A stretch of DNA of 11,698 bases, taken from NCBI GenBank assembly GCA_005789375.1, contig SXXZ01000282.1, positions 1 through 11,698 on the forward strand, given 5' to 3'. The number at the start of each line of letters is the position of its first letter. Within the stretch, counting starts at the first letter, position 1. The position numbers and the translations under genes are program-made. The DNA is from Verrucomicrobiales bacterium (lineage in GTDB: Bacteria; Verrucomicrobiota; Verrucomicrobiae; Limisphaerales; UBA9464). Under the pieces are notes generated by a model that searched no databases, was not told the DNA's origin, and saw nothing but the letters and a program-made list of their open reading frames with translations. Shown here in pieces: positions 8,431 through 11,698 of the stretch.

Positions 8431-8930
8431 GTTCGTTCCGTCGGAAAACCCTCATCGGAGTGCTCATCGCCGTGGCGGTCTGCGCGCTTTGGTGGGTCAT
8501 CCCCTCCGAAGAAGAGCGCATACGCCGTGTCCTCGAGCTGGCTCGCTCTTCGGTCTCCTCCGAGGGCAAACCCGCCGATGGCTTGGCGCTGCTGGCCCGC
8601 GTGAGCCAATTAACCCAGTGCCTCACGCGCGATGTTGAAATTCAGGTGGATGTCTTTGGTGGGATCTCTGGAAATCTTGCCGGAGTGGATGAGGTTCGGG
8701 CAACCGCGGCGGGAATCACCCAACAATTCCCCGGATTGAAGGTCCAACTCAGCGAGATCCAAATTAGCGATCTCATGCCCACCTCGGCGAAGGCCACTGT
8801 GGTGGCTGCGATCGACACAGGTTCCCGGAATGGCCAGACCGCTCAGGAATTCGAACTGCGGTTCCGAAAATGGGAAGGTCGCTGGTACATCTCCAAGATC
8901 GCCACCGTTCAAGCTCTACGGGCCCGTTGA
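8427..8930 (+). CDS. Membrane-anchored NTF2/SnoaL-like hypothetical protein
   Basis: This is a 167-residue protein with a short basic N-terminus (MSSFRRK), one transmembrane segment or uncleaved signal at about 8-25 (LIGVLIAVAVCALWWVI), and an outside domain of about 140 residues. That domain starts with a helix rich in charged residues (SEEERIRRVLELARSSV). It ends with paired beta strands: AKATVVAAIDTG, then FELRFRKWEGRWYISKI. This layout of helices followed by a curved sheet ending in 'W.I..I' is typical of NTF2/SnoaL-like folds. I infer the fold from pattern, not from a search. No catalytic residues are evident; such domains bind small ligands or act as assembly modules. It starts within the last bases of the signal peptidase gene (ATGA overlap), so the two are probably made together. 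Confidence 0.8.
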   Translation: MSSFRRKTLIGVLIAVAVCALWWVIPSEEERIRRVLELARSSVSSEGKPADGLALLARVSQLTQCLTRDVEIQVDVFGGISGNLAGVDEVRATAAGITQQFPGLKVQLSEIQISDLMPTSAKATVVAAIDTGSRNGQTAQEFELRFRKWEGRWYISKIATVQALRAR

Positions 8931-9007
8931 TCCGTCCGTCCAGGGTTCTAGAGAGAGACTGTAAACCCTTGATGACAACCCGTGAAACGCCGTTACCTTT
9001 TAATCTC

Positions 9008-9184
9008 ATGAAGACGCTGCTCATCTTCGGCTGCTTGGGACTGTCCATTGGCGGAGGCCACATTTGGGCCATCGCGCTCAACTTCGAACTCCCGGTAGTT
9101 ATCTCCATCGTGGGAGCCATCGCCACGGTTTTGGGCGGGCTCTTGGCGGGCCTCATCGGCGCGTCCGACGAAATCGAGGGCTGA
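9008..9184 (+). CDS. Small two-span hydrophobic membrane protein, hypothetical
   Basis: This is a 58-residue protein starting MKTLLIFGCLG. Two hydrophobic stretches, about 3-24 and 27-51, are joined by a short LNFELP turn. The second is Gly/Ala/Ile-rich (VGAIATVLGGLLAGLIG), and the tail is acidic (ASDEIEG). I do not recognise a family. An upstream in-frame ATG at 8972 would add 12 polar residues (MTTRETPLPFNL), with a purine-rich GAGAGA about 15 bases before it. The start at 9008 has no clear ribosome binding site, so the start is uncertain. The first hydrophobic stretch could be a cleavable signal rather than a membrane span. It is 77 bases beyond the NTF2-like gene and convergent with the ClpX-family gene. 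Confidence 0.55.
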   Translation: MKTLLIFGCLGLSIGGGHIWAIALNFELPVVISIVGAIATVLGGLLAGLIGASDEIEG

Positions 9185-9263
9185 GGGGAAAGTAATTGTG
9201 GGCCAGCGAACAAAAATTCAGGCCCTATTTCACTCCACACTCATTCCTCACTTGCTTGACCGG

Positions 9264-10520
9264 TCAGCGACCGCCCTTGAGCAACTCTCGCAAAGTGCCT
9301 CGCGGATCGGCCACCAATTCAGGTGTCACCTCGAACTTCCGGACCTTGCTCGACGGCAGCGAGAACTTAAGATCACGGAACACCCGCTCGCACACGGTCA
9401 TTAATCCCCGGGCCCCGGTATTTTCCTGACTGGCCATCCGGGCCAAACTCCGCAGGCCAGCGTCGGTGAAACCCACTTCGATTCCGTAGGCGCTGAAGGC
9501 CCGCTCATACTGGCGGATCAAACTACTTTCGCTGCGGCGTAGTACGTTGAAGAGGTCGTCAGCATCGAGTCCATGGCACGCCACGCGGACCGGGAGCCTG
9601 CCAACAAACTCCGGCTCCAATCCATACTGGATGAAGTCGCTGGTCATGGCCTCAGCAAACAGTTCATCGGTGCTCAGCCGAGATACTTTCGAAGCCGACG
9701 AGGGCACATCAACCGCACCGCTGGTGGCCGCCGTCAGCATTCGGGAACGAATGCGCTGGTCCATGCCGGCAAACGCACCGCTGACAATAAAGAGAATGTG
9801 CCGGGTATTAATCGTCTCGGGTTGAGCCGATGCATTGCCACGCATCGCAGTCATGGCGTTCTGGATTTGCGCATTCATGTCATTGGGCGAGACGAGCGGT
9901 ACGTCACCGTCCTCCATCAGCTTGAGCAAATTGGTTTGCACACCCCGACCGGAGACATCCCGACCGCCGCCCTCGCTGCGGGTCGCTAACTTGTCCACTT
10001 CATCCAGATAGATGATGCCGTGCTCCGCCTGCTTCACATTGCCACCCGCCTTGCGCACGAGATCTCGGACCAGGTCGTCCACATCACCGCCAACGTAGCC
10101 TGTCTCACTGAACTTAGTGGCATCGGCCTTCACGAAAGGCACACCGATGAGTTCGGCCGCCGATCGAATTAGGTGTGTCTTGCCCACGCCGGTGGGACCC
10201 AGCAACAGGACGTTCTGCTTCTGGTAGAAGGGGGCATCAACCCCTTCTTGGGTCATGCGCACATGCTGGAAATGGTCGCACAACGCCACGCCGAGAACTT
10301 TCTTGGCCTCGGTCTGACCGATAACAAAACGGTCGAGATGCCGTGCGATTTCTCGAGGCTTGAGTTTGAAAGTGAAACTTTCGGATGGGGCAGCCACCTC
10401 GGCGACTCCTGGCTTGGTCCAGGATTCCTTCTCGGTCCGGACCGGACGACGGCGGGGAGTGGCAGGACCCTGGGCGACGGGGCCGAGGGCATCGGGATGA
10501 CCGGAAGGGATTTTGGACAT
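9264..10520 (-). CDS. ClpX-family AAA+ unfoldase lacking zinc-binding domain, IGF and RKH loops
   Basis: This is a 418-residue cytoplasmic ATPase whose core follows E. coli ClpX closely. Seen in order: FVIGQTEAKKVLGVALCDHF (about 65-84), Walker A GPTGVGKT (108-115), pore-1 loop GYVG (141-144), Walker B IIYLDEVDK (169-177), RDVSGRGVQTNLLKLMEDG, ILFIVSGAFAGMD (242-254), YGLEPEFVGRLP (299-310) and sensor-2 GAR (369-371). Differences are marked. Residues 1-50 are Pro/Arg/Ser-rich and hold no cysteines, so the zinc-binding domain is absent. The position of the ClpP-docking IGF tripeptide reads S267-G268-A269. The RKH region is replaced by an unrelated segment rich in Asn/Gln/Met/Ala (about 212-238). 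I infer ATP-driven protein unfolding without ClpP. The ATG at 10520 is chosen; a GTG at 10562 is in frame but only adds 14 residues. HslU is less likely because the intermediate I domain is missing. Confidence 0.88.
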   Translation of the reverse strand: MSKIPSGHPDALGPVAQGPATPRRRPVRTEKESWTKPGVAEVAAPSESFTFKLKPREIARHLDRFVIGQTEAKKVLGVALCDHFQHVRMTQEGVDAPFYQKQNVLLLGPTGVGKTHLIRSAAELIGVPFVKADATKFSETGYVGGDVDDLVRDLVRKAGGNVKQAEHGIIYLDEVDKLATRSEGGGRDVSGRGVQTNLLKLMEDGDVPLVSPNDMNAQIQNAMTAMRGNASAQPETINTRHILFIVSGAFAGMDQRIRSRMLTAATSGAVDVPSSASKVSRLSTDELFAEAMTSDFIQYGLEPEFVGRLPVRVACHGLDADDLFNVLRRSESSLIRQYERAFSAYGIEVGFTDAGLRSLARMASQENTGARGLMTVCERVFRDLKFSLPSSKVRKFEVTPELVADPRGTLRELLKGGR

Positions 10521-10573
10521 GGTGGGCAACAAGTGAGCTGCTGAGGCAACCCTGACGGTCACGATGGAGCCAA

Positions 10574-10642
10574 TCCGCGAAAATCCAATCGGGATCTTGA
10601 GAGCGACGGGAGGCGGTGATTGACCCGCACGGTTTTCGCGGA
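10574..10642. promoter_or_regulatory. Widely spaced 10-bp inverted repeat in ClpX-like/nth divergent region
   Basis: TCCGCGAAAA at 10574-10583 and its exact reverse complement TTTTCGCGGA at 10633-10642 are separated by 49 bases. Both lie in the 134-base gap between the divergent ClpX-family and nth genes. The right arm runs into GGAAG (10640-10644), the best candidate ribosome binding site for nth, 10 bases before its ATG. The arms could be paired operator half-sites, or on a long enough nth leader could fold and cover that site. Function is inference only. Confidence 0.35.
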
Positions 10643-10654
10643 AGACTTACTGGT

Positions 10655-11305
10655 ATGCCCCGCGAGTCTGCGACGGCCCGGCGGCAGCGGGTCGGTGCCC
10701 TAATAGAAAGCCTTCGAGCAACCTATCCGCAGGCACATTGTGAACTTCGGTTCTCCAATCCCTTGGAGCTACTGGTGGCCACCATTCTTTCGGCTCAGTG
10801 CACCGACCGACAGGTCAACATCGTCACCGAGTCTCTATTCCAAAAATACCAATCGGCCCGCGATTATGCCGAGTCCGATCTCGAGACGCTCACCCTCGAC
10901 GTACGGAGCATTGGCCTTTTCCGCAATAAAGCTCGAAATATCCAGTCCTGCTGCCGAGTGCTACTAGAGCAGCACGATGGCCAAGTGCCTCCATCCATGG
11001 ATGCCTTGCTCGCCCTCAGTGGTGTGGGACGCAAGACTGCCAACGTGGTATTAGGGAATGCCTTTGGGATCGAATCCGGAATCGTGGTCGATACCCATGT
11101 GGCCCGCCTAGCCCAACGCTTGCGGCTCACCGCACACACTCATCCCGAGAAGATCGAACAAGACCTCATGCAGTGGGTCGCCTCAAGCAATTGGACCCTT
11201 TTCAGCCACTGGCTCATTTGGCACGGCCGGCGGCGCTGCGGGGCCCGGTCTCCCGATTGTAGCGGCTGCGAAATCCGCAGCCTGTGCCCTTCGGCCTCCA
11301 AGTAA
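10655..11305 (+). CDS. nth: Endonuclease III (DNA glycosylase/AP lyase)
   Basis: This 216-residue base-excision repair enzyme removes oxidised pyrimidines from DNA and cuts the resulting abasic site. All hallmarks are present: LELLVATILSAQCTDRQVN (about 37-55), the helix-hairpin-helix LSGVGRKTANVVLGNAFG with the catalytic lysine K127, the catalytic aspartate D146 in VVDTHVARLAQRL, and the C-terminal [4Fe-4S] ligands C195, C202, C205 and C211 (pattern CX6CX2CX5C). The length matches the usual 210-220 residues. The start at ATG 10655 fits the family and has GGAAG 10 bases upstream. An in-frame GTG at 10616 would add 13 residues with no family match. It is divergent from the ClpX-like gene and shares a 134-base intergenic region with it. 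Nothing of note follows it downstream. MutY is excluded by the short length and Nth-type motifs. Confidence 0.97.
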   Translation: MPRESATARRQRVGALIESLRATYPQAHCELRFSNPLELLVATILSAQCTDRQVNIVTESLFQKYQSARDYAESDLETLTLDVRSIGLFRNKARNIQSCCRVLLEQHDGQVPPSMDALLALSGVGRKTANVVLGNAFGIESGIVVDTHVARLAQRLRLTAHTHPEKIEQDLMQWVASSNWTLFSHWLIWHGRRRCGARSPDCSGCEIRSLCPSASK

Positions 11306-11349
11306 TGCACGCCGGAGGGCAGGGCTATCCCGCCTAAGAACCCGCTGGT

Positions 11350-11372
11350 CCAACCGGCCATCCTTCGGTTGG
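11350..11372 (+). terminator. Possible hairpin downstream of nth
   Basis: CCAACCG (11350-11356) pairs perfectly with CGGTTGG (11366-11372) around a 9-base loop, 45 bases after the nth stop. No run of T follows, so it does not meet the usual rule for an intrinsic terminator. It may be an mRNA 3'-end structure or chance. Confidence 0.2.
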
Positions 11373-11500
11373 CGACTGCCATTGGCCTAAGGATTGGTTC
11401 CTCGCTCATTTCAGTGGTGTTTAATCCGGCACTGACAGTGGGTTTTTGGTGACCCAGAGGCTGCCCGAAGACTTCCAAGGTAGGGACCAATCTCCAAGCG

Positions 11501-11535
11501 ATCCGTATCTGCGGTGGTCTGTGTCTGCGGACGTG
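11501..11535. repeat. Short degenerate tandem repeat, possible copy of a dispersed intergenic repeat
   Basis: TCTGCGG occurs at 11508-11514 and again at 11524-11530, a 16-base period (GTATCTGCGGTGGTCT then GTGTCTGCGGACGTGG; 11 of 16 positions agree). The phrase around it (ATCCGTATCTGCGGTGG) resembles the ATCCGT/CTGTGG-type intergenic repeats I recall from Verrucomicrobia and related genomes. Only the tandem arrangement is seen here; dispersal cannot be shown from one window. Confidence 0.3.
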
Positions 11536-11698
11536 GCGCTTTCGGAGAAATCGCCCGACCTCGGAGGTGTTTGGGTGAGGTTGGGTTTTCGGTCACTCCC
11601 GGCATCCTTGCAGTCGTAGATGTTTTTAAGCTCCGCATCATCGTGTGGCCGTCAAGCCACCACCCCCTTTCCCACTGCAAACAGCGAGGAACCCAAGG

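Larger units (their letters stand above)
11306..11698. other. 393-base stretch without a convincing gene
   Basis: No reading frame here looks like a real protein. The longest is on the minus strand (11411-11680, 89 codons). It reads as a Thr/Arg/Pro-rich, low-information peptide that runs straight through a short tandem repeat. No tRNA-like cloverleaf or transposase remnant was seen. The stretch holds a small hairpin just after nth (11350-11372) and a 16-base tandem repeat (about 11505-11535). A gene starting or ending beyond the window cannot be excluded. Confidence 0.6.

Noticed and set aside
9199..9224. GGGCC/GGCCC hairpin after the small membrane protein
   Set aside because: A five-base stem with a long loop and no proper T-run; too weak to call a terminator.
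9257..9266. Perfect 10-bp palindrome TGACCGGTCA at the end of the ClpX-like gene
   Set aside because: It overlaps the stop codon and last residue, is a single short site, and palindromes of this size are expected by chance in several kilobases.
10560..10562. GTG start for the ClpX-family gene
   Set aside because: It adds 14 residues with no family match; the ATG at 10520 is simpler. The choice does not affect any motif.
11411..11680. 89-codon minus-strand frame in the tail
   Set aside because: It is low-information sequence running through a tandem repeat, with no start signal or domain; noted as a repeat candidate instead.

Overview
The window is GC-rich bacterial chromosomal DNA. It most likely comes from the Planctomycetes-Verrucomicrobia group, and I lean towards Verrucomicrobia (Pedosphaera/Limisphaerales-like). 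This rests on a formylglycine-type sulfatase, an adjacent DUF1549/DUF1553 (PSCyt2/PSD1) and DUF1501 gene pair with a four-base overlap, a CxxCH protein, and the general lack of strong Shine-Dalgarno sequences. The taxon is an inference; no rRNA or other phylogenetic marker is present.

Layout, left to right. (1) A plus-strand cluster: the 3' end of galE (to 338), a secreted sulfatase (361-1887), and a membrane-anchored or secreted CxxCH protein of unknown function (1901-3208). Gaps of 22 and 13 bases suggest one transcript. (2) A small secreted rhodanese on the minus strand (3245-3634), convergent with that cluster. (3) A divergent plus-strand pair: a PSCyt2/PSD1 protein with an inserted discoidin-like domain (3759-6284) and a Tat-exported DUF1501 protein (6281-7762). 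(4) A plus-strand export-related group: signal peptidase I (7891-8430), an anchored NTF2-like protein (8427-8930, ATGA overlap) and a 58-residue membrane protein (9008-9184). (5) A minus-strand ClpX-family AAA+ unfoldase (9264-10520). (6) Divergent from it, endonuclease III, nth (10655-11305). (7) A 393-base tail without a convincing gene, holding a short tandem repeat.

Most of the products from 361 to 9184 are predicted to work at or beyond the cytoplasmic membrane. The sulfatase, the CxxCH protein, the PSD1 protein with its possible carbohydrate-binding domain, and the DUF1501 protein make a plausible extracytoplasmic module for handling sulfated or complex glycans. No experiment or search here proves that. 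The most unusual single gene is the ClpX-family protein. It keeps the ATPase core and pore loop, but it lacks the N-terminal zinc-binding domain, the IGF ClpP-docking tripeptide and the RKH loop, so it is probably a ClpP-independent unfoldase or remodeller. No complete mobile element, CRISPR array, rRNA or tRNA was seen.
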